64,000 nucleotides of DNA, taken from the NCBI RefSeq assembly GCF_030646165.1, contig NZ_JAUTDO010000002.1, positions 310,001-374,000 of the forward strand. The letters run 5' to 3'. A model generated the notes under the pieces. That model ran no database searches. It saw only the letters and a list, made by a program, of their open reading frames with translations, and was not told the origin of the DNA. Of the stretch, positions 1 through 7,930 are shown one piece after another (position 1 is the stretch's first letter; every line of letters starts with the position of its first letter). The position numbers and the translations under genes are program-made. The stretch comes from Conexibacter sp. CPCC 206217 (lineage in GTDB: Bacteria > Actinomycetota > Thermoleophilia > Solirubrobacterales > Solirubrobacteraceae).

Positions 1-2
1 TG

Positions 3-668
3 CGCCGCTTCGGCGGCGCGCAGGACGCCCCGGCGCCGGTGACGTACGAGCTGGCCAGCTGGGGCGTGCGGGCGTGGGCGTACCTGATCGACCTGCTGGT
101 GCTGCTGGGGCTCTGCATCGTCGTCGCCGCCGGCGCGGTGATCGCCGAGGGCGACACGGAGCAGGCGCGCAGACTGGCGCAGACGCTCGGGCTCGCGGTC
201 GCGACGCCGCTGTGGCTCGCCTACGCGCCGTTGCTGCTGATGCGCAGGGGCGAGCGCAACGGCCAGACGCTCGGCAAGCAGGCGATGAGAATCCGCGTCG
301 TGCGCGAGAACGGCGAGCCCGTCACGCTCGGCAACGGCGCCCTGCGCGAGATCATCGGCCGACAGCTGCTGGTCGCCTTCACCTACGGGCTCTACGCGGT
401 CGTCGACTACGCCTGGCCGTGGTGGGACAAGCCGAGACAGTGCCTGCACGACAAGGTCGCGCAGACGCGCGTCGTGCTGCTGACGCCGCTGAGCGCGGAC
501 GCCGTCGCGAGCTTCACGACCGGCGTCGACGCGCACGCTCCGGATCAGCCGGTCGCGCAGGATCAGCCGACGAGCGGCCGCTCGACGCCGCTGCCGCCGC
601 CCCCGGCGCCGCCGGTCGACGACGCGCCCGTGCGCGACGGCTGGCTGCCGCCGACCTCGGGCCGCTGA
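3..668 (+). CDS. RDD family membrane protein, N-terminus outside window
   Basis: The frame is open to the left edge, so the true start probably lies upstream; a GTG at 39 is the first possible start inside the window. From 39 the protein begins TYELASWGVRAWAYLID, the typical opening of an RDD domain, with the Arg and Asp in the first membrane helix. A second hydrophobic segment follows (about residues 50-70 from the GTG), and a third short one near residues 108-125. The last 60 residues are Pro/Ala/Asp-rich and look disordered. RDD proteins are polytopic membrane proteins of varied or unknown role (some are ion antiporters), so no substrate can be assigned. The 3' end overlaps the convergent gene by 106 bases. 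Confidence 0.8.
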   Translation, partial: RRFGGAQDAPAPVTYELASWGVRAWAYLIDLLVLLGLCIVVAAGAVIAEGDTEQARRLAQTLGLAVATPLWLAYAPLLLMRRGERNGQTLGKQAMRIRVVRENGEPVTLGNGALREIIGRQLLVAFTYGLYAVVDYAWPWWDKPRQCLHDKVAQTRVVLLTPLSADAVASFTTGVDAHAPDQPVAQDQPTSGRSTPLPPPPAPPVDDAPVRDGWLPPTSGR

Positions 669-2704
669 GGCGCGGGATCGGCCGCTGCCGGCCCGCCCGG
701 ACCGGCGCGCAGGTAGGTCGTCAGGAACGTCAGCGCGACGACGCCGATGAACAGCAGCGTCGGGCCGGAGTCGTTGAAGAGCGAGCCGGAGATCGACGCG
801 CCGAGGCCGCCGAACAGCCCCGCCCGCCAGACCGGGTCGGTCTCGACCGCCGAGTAGATCCGCTTGCGGTACTTGACGGCGTAGGTGACCGCGAGCGCGC
901 ACAGCAGCAGCAGGAGCGGGCCGTAGCCGCTGCGCAGGACCTTCCATGCGAGCTCGTAGCGGCGCTGGAAGGTGTCGAGCTGGTCCGACAGCGAGCCGTG
1001 CAGGACGGTGCGCGTGAAGTGGCCGTCGCCGCTGGTGGCGAGGTCCAGCACGGCCAGCGCCGCGAGCCCCGCGATTGGCGTCAGCAGCGCTCCCAGCAGC
1101 GCCTTCTTCGTGATCCCTCCGGGCAGCATCAGCAGCGTCGCGACGGCCGCGCCGCCGGCGACGGTGAAGATGCCGCCGACGTCGGCGCCGAGCCGGCCGG
1201 AGCCCATCACGAGCGCCAGCACGACGCCGCCGAGCGCGAACGTCAGCGCACCGGCGCGCGAGCGCTCGCGCCGGCGCCACAGCGCCGCGATCGCGATCAG
1301 CAGCATCACCGTCAGGACGATCTCGAGCTCGTTGCCGAGGCCGTAGAAGCGCGAGCCCGAACGCGGGCTGGGGCCCAGCAGCGAGCGGATCACGAGGTGC
1401 GAGTGGTTGGCGAGGTCGACGGTGTAGGCGACCAGTCCGACCACGCACGGCACCGCCGGCCCGCGCGGCCAGCGCACGAGCCGATCGGTCAGCAGCGCGA
1501 GCGCGAACGAGCCGCCCGCGAGCATGAACAGCTCCGCCTGGCGCGACGGCGCGAAGGCGGCCGTCACGAGCACCATCGCCGGCAGCCACATCAGCGCCAG
1601 CCCGCCGAGTCGCAGCGCGAAGCGGACGCCGACGCGGTCGCGCACGATGCCCGCGAGCAGCACGATCGCCAGCCATGTGAAGAGGAACGTCTGCAGCGCC
1701 GGCATGCGCCGCGCGGAGATCACGCTGAGACGCTCGTCGAGCTTGTTCAGCGCCGCCGCGTCGCGCACGCCGGAGAGGCTGATCGGCTGACCGCGCACGC
1801 CGTCGGGCACCGGCACGCCGAGGTGGTCGAGGATCGTCGGCAGCAGGTCGATGCCCGCGGCGACGCCGTCGAGGTGGGTCGTCGCCGACGTGAAGCTGCC
1901 GCCGGATCCGCTCGTGAGGCCGACGATCCCGGTCCACAGCAGCTGCGGCGCGCGAAACGGCGGCGGCGCCTGCTCGGCGATCAGCAGCTGGTCGGGCGCG
2001 CGCTCGGCGATCATGGCGTCGAGCTGGTCGTCGCCGGCCGAGCCGGGTGCCAGCCGCGCGACGACGAAGCGGTGCGTTCTCAGCATCGTGCGCGTGCGCG
2101 CGGCGACGGTCAGCGGCGAGCCGAGCGAGACGGACGGGATCGTGCCCGCTCGGTCGGTCGCCGCGATCGCCTCGAGGTTCGGATCGCCGCTGATCCCGAC
2201 GTAGCCGACGCCGCCGGGGACGGAGCTGGCGAGCAGGCCCGGCACGACGTCGGCGGGCGCGCTGTCGGCGCGCTGGACCGCCGCCAGCCAGTCGACGATC
2301 AGGCCGCTGTGGTCGCCGCCGCGTATGAAGCGCAGGTCGGGCGGATCCTTCGGTCTGTACGTGCTCAGCGACGTGCGCGTGCCGGCCGTGATGTCCAGCA
2401 GCGCCTGCGTCTGGCTGTAGCCGGACTGCGTCGCGCTGAGCGCGCCGAGCGCCAGCTGCGGGTGGCCGGCGAGGCGGCGCAGCACCTCCGGCAGCTCGGT
2501 GTCGCCGCCGGGCGGCTCGGTGTCGGGCAGCGGCTCGACGCCGGCGGGCGTGTCCGGCGACAGCGGCATCAGCGCCAGCACCGCGCTCGACTCGGCCGCG
2601 GCGCGGGCCGGCAGCGTCGCGGCCAGGCATGCGAGCGTGGCGACAAGGGTCAGGAGCAGGAGCGCGCGCAGGCGCAGACGGCTCGCGCGGGCGGCGGACT
2701 GCAT
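563..2704 (-). CDS. Polytopic membrane protein with extracytoplasmic alkaline-phosphatase-like domain
   Basis: About 713 residues. The start is the ATG at 2704, chosen over a start 69 bases upstream because TACCCT lies 8 bases before it and a hydrophobic signal/anchor segment follows directly. Residues about 45-340 look like the alkaline phosphatase/sulfatase fold: they include GGDHSGLIVDWL and end with LLPTILDHLGVPVPDGVRG, a typical closing motif of that superfamily. I could not identify the full metal-ligand set. The C-terminal half has about nine membrane helices with conserved-looking polar motifs FYGLGNE, GADVGG and NDSGP, which I believe recur in uncharacterised membrane proteins of Actinobacteria and Firmicutes. 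The role is unknown; hydrolysis or transfer of a phosphorylated envelope component is possible. The C-terminal Gly/Ser/Pro tail is antisense to the tail of the RDD gene. Confidence 0.75.
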   Translation of the reverse strand: MQSAARASRLRLRALLLLTLVATLACLAATLPARAAAESSAVLALMPLSPDTPAGVEPLPDTEPPGGDTELPEVLRRLAGHPQLALGALSATQSGYSQTQALLDITAGTRTSLSTYRPKDPPDLRFIRGGDHSGLIVDWLAAVQRADSAPADVVPGLLASSVPGGVGYVGISGDPNLEAIAATDRAGTIPSVSLGSPLTVAARTRTMLRTHRFVVARLAPGSAGDDQLDAMIAERAPDQLLIAEQAPPPFRAPQLLWTGIVGLTSGSGGSFTSATTHLDGVAAGIDLLPTILDHLGVPVPDGVRGQPISLSGVRDAAALNKLDERLSVISARRMPALQTFLFTWLAIVLLAGIVRDRVGVRFALRLGGLALMWLPAMVLVTAAFAPSRQAELFMLAGGSFALALLTDRLVRWPRGPAVPCVVGLVAYTVDLANHSHLVIRSLLGPSPRSGSRFYGLGNELEIVLTVMLLIAIAALWRRRERSRAGALTFALGGVVLALVMGSGRLGADVGGIFTVAGGAAVATLLMLPGGITKKALLGALLTPIAGLAALAVLDLATSGDGHFTRTVLHGSLSDQLDTFQRRYELAWKVLRSGYGPLLLLLCALAVTYAVKYRKRIYSAVETDPVWRAGLFGGLGASISGSLFNDSGPTLLFIGVVALTFLTTYLRAGPGGPAAADPAPQRPEVGGSQPSRTGASSTGGAGGGGSGVERPLVG

Positions 2705-2712
2705 CGTCAGAA

Positions 2713-2718
2713 AGGGTA
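2713..2718 (-). promoter_or_regulatory. -10-like TACCCT for the phosphatase-like membrane protein
   Basis: TACCCT on the minus strand ends 8 bases before the ATG at 2704. It matches the TANNNT element seen before many starts in this window and implies a leaderless or nearly leaderless mRNA. Confidence 0.55.
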
Positions 2719-2833
2719 GAGATCGCCGCAGCGGCGCGCGGATGGCGGCGGGGCAGCATCGCGCGGCGGGCACGGTGGCGGCGCGGCGAGGTCGCGCGCC
2801 AGGCGCGGCGGCGGCGCCGGGTGCGGCGCCGCC

Positions 2834-4285
2834 TCAGACCTCGTCGTGCTCGTGCGGCGGCGACGGCAGGCGCAGCGTGAAGGTCGCGCCGGGCGGGGCG
2901 GTCTGCTCGAGCACGAGCGTGCCGCCCATCCGCTCGGCCAGCTCGCGACCGATCGCGAGGCCGAGGCCGAAGCCGGCGCCGCCGGAGCCGCTGCCGCGCG
3001 CGAAGCGCTGGAAGACCCGCTCGCGGTCCTCCGGCGGCACGCCTGGACCGGCGTCGCTGACCATCAGGGACGGCGGATGGCCGTTCGCCGCGGCGTGCAC
3101 GCGCACGCTGACCGGCTCGCCCGGCGGCGTCGCGCGGACCGCGTTGTCGAGCAGGATCCGCAGCACCTGCGCGACCGCGCCCGGGTCGCCGAGCGCCCAC
3201 GCCGCCGCGCTCGCGTCCTCCAGCCGCGGCACGGTGCGCTGCTCGCCCGCCGGCGGCGCGCCCAGCTCGAACTCCGCGATCACGGCGCGCGACAGCTCGC
3301 GCAGCTCGACCGGCTCGCTGCGCAACGCGACCTCCGCGTCGATCCGGCTGAGGTCGAGCAGGTCGGCGGCGAGGCGGCCGAGGCGGCGCGCCTGCGCGAG
3401 CGCCCGCGCGACCTGCTCGCGCGCCTCGCCGGAGGCGACCTCGCCGTGCGCCAGCTCGTCGTCGAGCAGCTCCAGCATCCCGCGCAGCGACGCGACCGGC
3501 GTGCGCAGCTCGTGCGAGGCGGTCGCGACGAACGCGCGGCGCGCCTCCTCCTGCTGCTGCAACCGCTGCTGCATCCGCGCGAAGGCGCGCGCGAGATCGC
3601 CGACCTCGTCGCGGTTGCGATCGGCGGGGACCTGCTCGACCGGCCCGTGCTCGGCGATCCGCACGGTCGCGTCGCGCAGCCGCCGCAGCCGCCGCACGAG
3701 CGTCGCGGCGAAGCCGAGGCCCAGCAGCAGCGCGATCACGAGGCCGCTCAGCGCCGCCGTCAGGAACGCCCGCCGCACGACCGCGACGGCGTCGCGCACC
3801 TCGCTGACCTCCTTGCGCGCGGCGAGCACGTAGCGACGGCCGTCGATCCGCACCGGCATCGCCACGCGCACGACCTCGTCGCCCTCGAACGTCCCGGCCG
3901 TGCTGACGATTCTGCCGCGCTCGAACGCCTGTGCGACGTCGTCGAACGGGTCCGCGGCAGCGGTTCTCGCATCGGTCGTGCGCAGCCGCAGCGCGTGCGC
4001 CGAGTCGAGCACGTAGATCTCCTGCGCGCCGCTGGTGCGCACCAGCGCGAGCCCGATCTGCTGCAGCGCGTTGGAGCCGATCGCGAGCTGGCGCGGCGTC
4101 AGCGACGAGAACGAGCCGCGCGTCTCTCTCGCCTTCGTCACGAGCGCGCTCAGCTCGGCGTTGCGCAAGCGTCGCTCCAACGGCCCCAACAGCCCGAACG
4201 CCGCCACCGCGAGCGTGATCGCGGCCGTCAGCACCAGCGCGCCGACGATGCGCCCGCGCAGCCCGAGCGCGCCGAGGCGCCGCAT
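2834..4285 (-). CDS. Sensor histidine kinase (HAMP, HisKA, HATPase)
   Basis: 483 residues. The start is the ATG at 4285 (MRRLGALGLRGRIVG), 5 bases after the stop of the response regulator gene. An N-terminal membrane helix (about 11-33) and a second near 150-175 flank an extracytoplasmic sensor region. A HAMP linker follows, then the HisKA box ASHELRTPVASLRGM with the phospho-accepting His at residue 258. The HATPase domain follows, with an N box (LLDNAVRAT), DAGPGVPPEDRERVF and GFGLGLAIGRELAERMGG. The protein should autophosphorylate and pass phosphate to the co-transcribed regulator. The signal is unknown. It sits next to the glycan locus, so cell-envelope control is plausible but is inference only. 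Confidence 0.93.
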   Translation of the reverse strand: MRRLGALGLRGRIVGALVLTAAITLAVAAFGLLGPLERRLRNAELSALVTKARETRGSFSSLTPRQLAIGSNALQQIGLALVRTSGAQEIYVLDSAHALRLRTTDARTAAADPFDDVAQAFERGRIVSTAGTFEGDEVVRVAMPVRIDGRRYVLAARKEVSEVRDAVAVVRRAFLTAALSGLVIALLLGLGFAATLVRRLRRLRDATVRIAEHGPVEQVPADRNRDEVGDLARAFARMQQRLQQQEEARRAFVATASHELRTPVASLRGMLELLDDELAHGEVASGEAREQVARALAQARRLGRLAADLLDLSRIDAEVALRSEPVELRELSRAVIAEFELGAPPAGEQRTVPRLEDASAAAWALGDPGAVAQVLRILLDNAVRATPPGEPVSVRVHAAANGHPPSLMVSDAGPGVPPEDRERVFQRFARGSGSGGAGFGLGLAIGRELAERMGGTLVLEQTAPPGATFTLRLPSPPHEHDEV

Positions 4286-4290
4286 GGCCG

Positions 4291-5061
4291 TCAGCCGGCC
4301 TGCAGCCGGTAGCCGGCGCCGCGCACGGTGACGATGTGGCGGGGGTGGTCGGGCTCGGGTTCGAGCTTCTCGCGCAGGTGGCGCACGTGCACGTCGATCG
4401 CGCGCGGGTCGCGGTAGGCGCTGTCGCCCCAGATCGCGCGCAGCAGCTCCTGGCGATTGCGCAGCCGACCGGGGTCGGCCATCAGCGCCTCGAGCAGCTC
4501 GAACTCGGAGAAGGTGACGTGGACCGGCTCGCCGTTCATGCGCACCTCGCGGCGCGCTCTGTCGAGCTGGATCGGGCCAACCGCGACGACGTCGCCGGGC
4601 TGGTCGCCGTCGCCGGCGCCGAGCGGGCGCGCGCGGGCGCGCCGCAGGACCGCGCGGATGCGGCTGCGCAGCTCCGCCAGGCCGAACGGCTTCGTGACGT
4701 AGTCGTCGGCACCGGCCTCCAGCCCGAGGACCGCGTCGGCCTCGCTGTCGAGCGCGGTCAGCATGATGATCGGGACGACGTTGCGGCGGGCGCGCAGCGT
4801 GCGGCAGACCTCGTAGCCGTCGGGCCCGGGGCCGAGCGCGACGTCGAGCAGGACGACGTCGAAGGCCTCGGTCGAGGCGCGGTCGATCGCGGTGTTGCCG
4901 TCCGCCACGGCCTGCACGCGATGACCCTCGCGCGAGAACGAGCGCGTCAGCATGTCGCGCAGATCGGACTCGTCGTCGACGACCAGGATCGTCAGCGAGG
5001 TGTCGGGGCCGTCGTGCCACGGCGCGGCCCCGTTGCTCGTGCTCGGCGCAGGCTCCGGCAT
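4291..5061 (-). CDS. OmpR/PhoB-family response regulator
   Basis: 256 residues. The receiver domain runs from about residue 24 to 140, with the acidic pair D29-D30, the phospho-accepting D73 in FDVVLLDV and the conserved Lys in DDYVTKPF. A winged-helix DNA-binding domain follows (about 160-256), with ELLEALMADPGRLRNRQELL and VHVRHLREKLEPEPDHPRHI, ending in RGAGYRL as usual for the OmpR family. It is the first gene of a two-gene operon with the kinase. The N-terminus carries about 20 extra residues before the receiver. TAGCAT lies 10 bases upstream of the ATG at 5061. Confidence 0.95.
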   Translation of the reverse strand: MPEPAPSTSNGAAPWHDGPDTSLTILVVDDESDLRDMLTRSFSREGHRVQAVADGNTAIDRASTEAFDVVLLDVALGPGPDGYEVCRTLRARRNVVPIIMLTALDSEADAVLGLEAGADDYVTKPFGLAELRSRIRAVLRRARARPLGAGDGDQPGDVVAVGPIQLDRARREVRMNGEPVHVTFSEFELLEALMADPGRLRNRQELLRAIWGDSAYRDPRAIDVHVRHLREKLEPEPDHPRHIVTVRGAGYRLQAG

Positions 5062-5071
5062 GTGTCAGACG

Positions 5072-5077
5072 ATGCTA
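5072..5077 (-). promoter_or_regulatory. -10-like TAGCAT for the two-component operon
   Basis: Minus-strand TAGCAT ends 10 bases before the response regulator ATG at 5061, so any leader would be only a few bases long. Confidence 0.5.
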
Positions 5078-5121
5078 GATGATCGTCGGCGCGCTGACGC
5101 GCTTCCGTCAAGGCGATCGAC

Positions 5122-5127
5122 TATCCT
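5122..5127 (+). promoter_or_regulatory. -10-like TATCCT for the methyltransferase at 5138
   Basis: TATCCT ends 10 bases before the ATG at 5138. The same hexamer recurs at 10965, 33125 and (minus strand) 59466. It supports 5138 over starts further upstream that would overlap the regulator gene. Confidence 0.5.
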
Positions 5128-5137
5128 CGCCGACTTC

Positions 5138-5803
5138 ATGAGAGCGTATCTGGAGCGACTGCGCAGACTGGAACCGAGCCTCGAGGTGGCGGATCTGTTC
5201 CCGCCGCTGGAAAGCGAGCTGGCCGGCTACGAGCACCTCTTCAGAGGCAAGGTTCTCAACGCCGGTGCCGGCCACCGCGACATCTCGCACCTGCTGCCGG
5301 GCACGCTCGTCAACCAGGACATCGAGACGGGCCTGCACAACGAGAACATCGACGTCTTCAGCCCGCTGCACGAGATCCCGTTCGACGACGGGCACTTCGA
5401 CGCGATCATCTGCAACGCGGTGCTCGAGCACGTCGAGAATCCGCACGAGGTCGTGAGCGAGTTCCACCGCGTGCTGCGGCCGGGCGGCATCCTGTACCTC
5501 TGCGTCCCGTTCATGCAGCCGGAGCACCTCGATCCGACCGACTTCCAGCGCTACACCAGCGACGGTCTCGCGACGCTCGCGCGCGACCACGGCTTCGACG
5601 TGAGCGAGGTGACCGGGGTCCACTCGGTCTACTCCACGCTCGGCTGGATCTTCATCGAGTGGCTGCGCCCGTTCCCGGGGTGGAAGGGCAAGCTGCTGCG
5701 CTGGCTGACCTACCCCGTGATCAAGCGCAAGGCGCTCACGAGCACCAACCACGTGCACTCGCTCGCATCCTCGTACCGCTTGGTCGCGGTGCGCCAAGGC
5801 TGA
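5138..5803 (+). CDS. Class I SAM-dependent methyltransferase
   Basis: 221 residues. The SAM-binding motif I is VLNAGAGHRD, followed by NQDIE (acidic end of strand 2), then FDAIICNAVLEHVENP and VLRPGGILYLCVPFMQPEH, which is the Methyltransf_11 pattern. The start ATG at 5138 is supported by TATCCT 10 bases upstream; the open frame runs further upstream but antisense to the response regulator. It is the first gene of the polysaccharide locus, and small methyltransferases like this commonly O-methylate sugars or chain ends. The acceptor is unknown. It converges on the methyltransferase at 5848 across a GC-rich hairpin. Confidence 0.88.
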   Translation: MRAYLERLRRLEPSLEVADLFPPLESELAGYEHLFRGKVLNAGAGHRDISHLLPGTLVNQDIETGLHNENIDVFSPLHEIPFDDGHFDAIICNAVLEHVENPHEVVSEFHRVLRPGGILYLCVPFMQPEHLDPTDFQRYTSDGLATLARDHGFDVSEVTGVHSVYSTLGWIFIEWLRPFPGWKGKLLRWLTYPVIKRKALTSTNHVHSLASSYRLVAVRQG

Positions 5804-5818
5804 CGCACCTGACATGCC

Positions 5819-5844
5819 GTCCGGTCCCGCACCGGGGCCCGGAC
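5819..5844. terminator. Bidirectional hairpin between convergent methyltransferase genes
   Basis: GTCCGG at 5819-5824 pairs with CCGGAC at 5839-5844, with an additional CCC/GGG inside the loop. It lies in the 44-base gap between two convergent stop codons. No T-run follows on either strand, so this is only a structural candidate. Confidence 0.45.
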
Positions 5845-5847
5845 GCG

Positions 5848-6744
5848 TCAGCCGCCCGACGCCTGCAGCATCACTCTGGTGCCGTCAGCGCAAGCCTTGA
5901 TCGATGCGTTGCCGGGATGGTCGGCCTCGACCGCTTCGATCAGTTCCAGCGCGGCGCCACGCTGGCCCGAATATCCGAGCAGGGACGCCTTCGACAGCGC
6001 CACCATGCCTCGCGCCTCACCCTCGTTGTGCTCGATCGCACGGTCCAGCAGCGCGAGCCGATCGGCAGCGCTGAGGTCGCGCAACGGGTCGAGCGCGAGC
6101 ACGTCGGGATCAACGGGCCGTTCCAGCAGGAACACGTGCGTGGCCCAGGGAAGGACGTCCAGGCGTCGCAACGAGTCCCACATCAGCTCGACGGAGAGGT
6201 GGATCCACGGCAGCATGCCCCAGCCGTAGTCCTGATGGACGATCAACGACCGACCGGGGATCAGGTGCGGGAAGAAGCTGCGCTGCACCGCGGCGTTGAC
6301 CTCCCACGACTTCAGCACGTCGACGAAAAAGACGTCGATCGGACCCCCGTCCCAGCCGATCTGCGTGATGTCGCCCTCGTGAACGACGTGGGGCGAGGTG
6401 AACGGCGCGACGTGCTGGTCGTAGAGTGGCCGAAACGAATCGCCGACCTTCAGCGCGGACCCCTTGAAGAACTGCTCGCGCGTGTACTCCTCGACGCGAA
6501 AGAGGTCGTAGGTGCTCAGCGGCGGCCCGGTCCACTCCCGGTCGCGATCACGCAGTCCGGCCAGCAGCGCCACCGAGGAGCCTCCCAGGAAGCAGCCAGC
6601 GTCGACGATCGCACCACGCCCGTCGGCATGGTCGCGCGCCAGCGCATACAGCAGCGTCAGCTCGTCGGGAGAGAGCATCGTCGGGATGGCGCGAACGTCA
6701 TCCGGCAGGTCCACCTCGCGCCAAGCCAGCAGTTCCAACAACAC
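5848..6744 (-). CDS. TylF/Methyltransf_24-like O-methyltransferase
   Basis: 298 residues. The fold is read from GAIVDAGCFLGGSSVALLAGL (a SAM site with CFLGGSS), then DVFFVDVLKSWEVNAAV and PGRSLIVHQDYGWGMLPWI, which resemble macrocin O-methyltransferase-type and sugar-modifying class I enzymes; the HQDYG motif sits where those enzymes hold metal and acceptor ligands. The C-terminal 70 residues are helical and TPR-like (ALSKASLLGYSGQRGAALEL). The listed start is GTG at 6744, but GGAG lies only 3 bases upstream of it, so the TTG codons at 6741 or 6738 are equally plausible. Base composition just upstream is less GC-rich than its surroundings. Confidence 0.8.
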   Translation of the reverse strand: MLLELLAWREVDLPDDVRAIPTMLSPDELTLLYALARDHADGRGAIVDAGCFLGGSSVALLAGLRDRDREWTGPPLSTYDLFRVEEYTREQFFKGSALKVGDSFRPLYDQHVAPFTSPHVVHEGDITQIGWDGGPIDVFFVDVLKSWEVNAAVQRSFFPHLIPGRSLIVHQDYGWGMLPWIHLSVELMWDSLRRLDVLPWATHVFLLERPVDPDVLALDPLRDLSAADRLALLDRAIEHNEGEARGMVALSKASLLGYSGQRGAALELIEAVEADHPGNASIKACADGTRVMLQASGG

Positions 6745-6865
6745 TCACTCCAATCCGAGAAATAGGCCCAGGGAAGCGCGTTCGCCGGAAGACGACCCAC
6801 CGCTGACGCGCCGTCTTGCGGGACGCGCAGGCTAACAGCTCACCGGCCGCCCCGGATGGCAGCGG

Positions 6866-7912
6866 CTACCGCAGGGCGGCGGGCGGGACCGGCCGCGCGA
6901 TCGACTCGGCGCCGATCAGGCCGTGGCTGCCGTTGCCGGAGCCGTCGTCGTCGGCGCGGCGCGTCGGGGTCCCGACGCGGCCGGCGGCACCGACGCACCA
7001 CAGCAGCGATATCCACGTGATCGTCGCGAGCGTGACGTGCACCCAGACGAAGTCCGCCGGCAGCTTCAGCGCGTACTGGACGCTGCCGACGAGGCCCTGC
7101 GCGGCCATCAGGATGCCGCTCAGCGTGAGCGCCTCGACCAGCTGCGCGTTCGTCGTCAGCCGCCGCGCCATGAACCAGGCCGCGATCACGGCGAGGCCGA
7201 GCGTCGTCGCCGTCACGCCGTGGCGGTGGATCAGCCACACGAGCGTCTCGGCGCCCTTGAAGTCGAGCCGGTGGACCAGCTCGCCGTCGTTGTCGCCGGG
7301 ATGCGGGCCCGCGGCCGTCGCGAGCGTCCCGAGCACGATCACGCCGGCGCCCAGCAGCGCGGCGAAGCGGACGAGGTAGACCGTCCAGCGGTCCTCCGTG
7401 CGCGGCCGCTCGGCGTCCTCCTCGTAGCGCGCCCGCCAGACGAGCCAGACGGCGGCGATCAGGATCAGCATCGAGAGGCAGAAGTGCGCCATCACGAAGC
7501 CCGGCGCGAGGTGGTGCTCGACCGTGAAGCCGCCGAGCACGCCCTGCGCCAGGCAGCCGAGCGGCAGGAAGCCGGCGACGAGGAAGAGGTCGCGGCGGTA
7601 GGGGCGCCGGCGCCACGCCGCGAACCAGACGAACAGCGAGATGAAGCCGATGCAGGCGGAGAAGACGCGGTTGCCGTACTCGACGAAGGTGTTGAAGCCG
7701 ATCGGCGGCACGGCCTGGCCGTGACAGGCCGGCCAGTCCGGGCAGCCGAGGCCGGAGCCGGTCAGCCGCACCGCCGCACCGGTCAGCACGACGGCCGTCA
7801 GGAAGAAGAGCGCGACCCAGGTGAGCTTGCGGAAGCGTTCGGCGGTGAACGTTGGAAGACGGTCGAGCACGACCACGTAAGGATGACGCACACGGGGCGC
7901 GGGCGCCGCCAC
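6866..7912 (-). CDS. ctaA: Heme A synthase, COX15/CtaA family
   Basis: 348 residues, about eight membrane helices. The diagnostic N-terminal motif TGSGLGCPDWPACHGQ lies near residues 50-65, followed by FNTFVEYGNRVFS, HHLAPGFVMAHFCLS, LIHRHGVTATTLG and WVHVTLATITWI, which supply the heme-ligating histidines of this family. The enzyme oxidises the C8 methyl of heme O to give heme A for cytochrome c oxidase. It follows the DPM1-like glycosyltransferase by 18 bases on the same strand, so it may be co-transcribed with sugar genes, an unusual setting for a respiratory gene. The C-terminal 35 residues are a low-complexity tail. Confidence 0.92.
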   Translation of the reverse strand: MAAPAPRVRHPYVVVLDRLPTFTAERFRKLTWVALFFLTAVVLTGAAVRLTGSGLGCPDWPACHGQAVPPIGFNTFVEYGNRVFSACIGFISLFVWFAAWRRRPYRRDLFLVAGFLPLGCLAQGVLGGFTVEHHLAPGFVMAHFCLSMLILIAAVWLVWRARYEEDAERPRTEDRWTVYLVRFAALLGAGVIVLGTLATAAGPHPGDNDGELVHRLDFKGAETLVWLIHRHGVTATTLGLAVIAAWFMARRLTTNAQLVEALTLSGILMAAQGLVGSVQYALKLPADFVWVHVTLATITWISLLWCVGAAGRVGTPTRRADDDGSGNGSHGLIGAESIARPVPPAALR

Positions 7913-7930
7913 GCGGCCCCCGCGACGCGG

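Noticed and set aside
74..2719. Very long open frame on the plus strand, antisense to the phosphatase-like membrane protein
   Set aside because: The composition is almost entirely Arg/Ala/Asp/Gln with no domain, as expected when the complementary strand of a GC-rich gene is read. Many similar long antisense frames run through the window and were all rejected for the same reason.
5848..6865. Less GC-rich patch upstream of the TylF-like methyltransferase as a sign of transfer
   Set aside because: The patch is under 100 bases and lies mainly in the non-coding gap; the gene itself has ordinary composition for the window.
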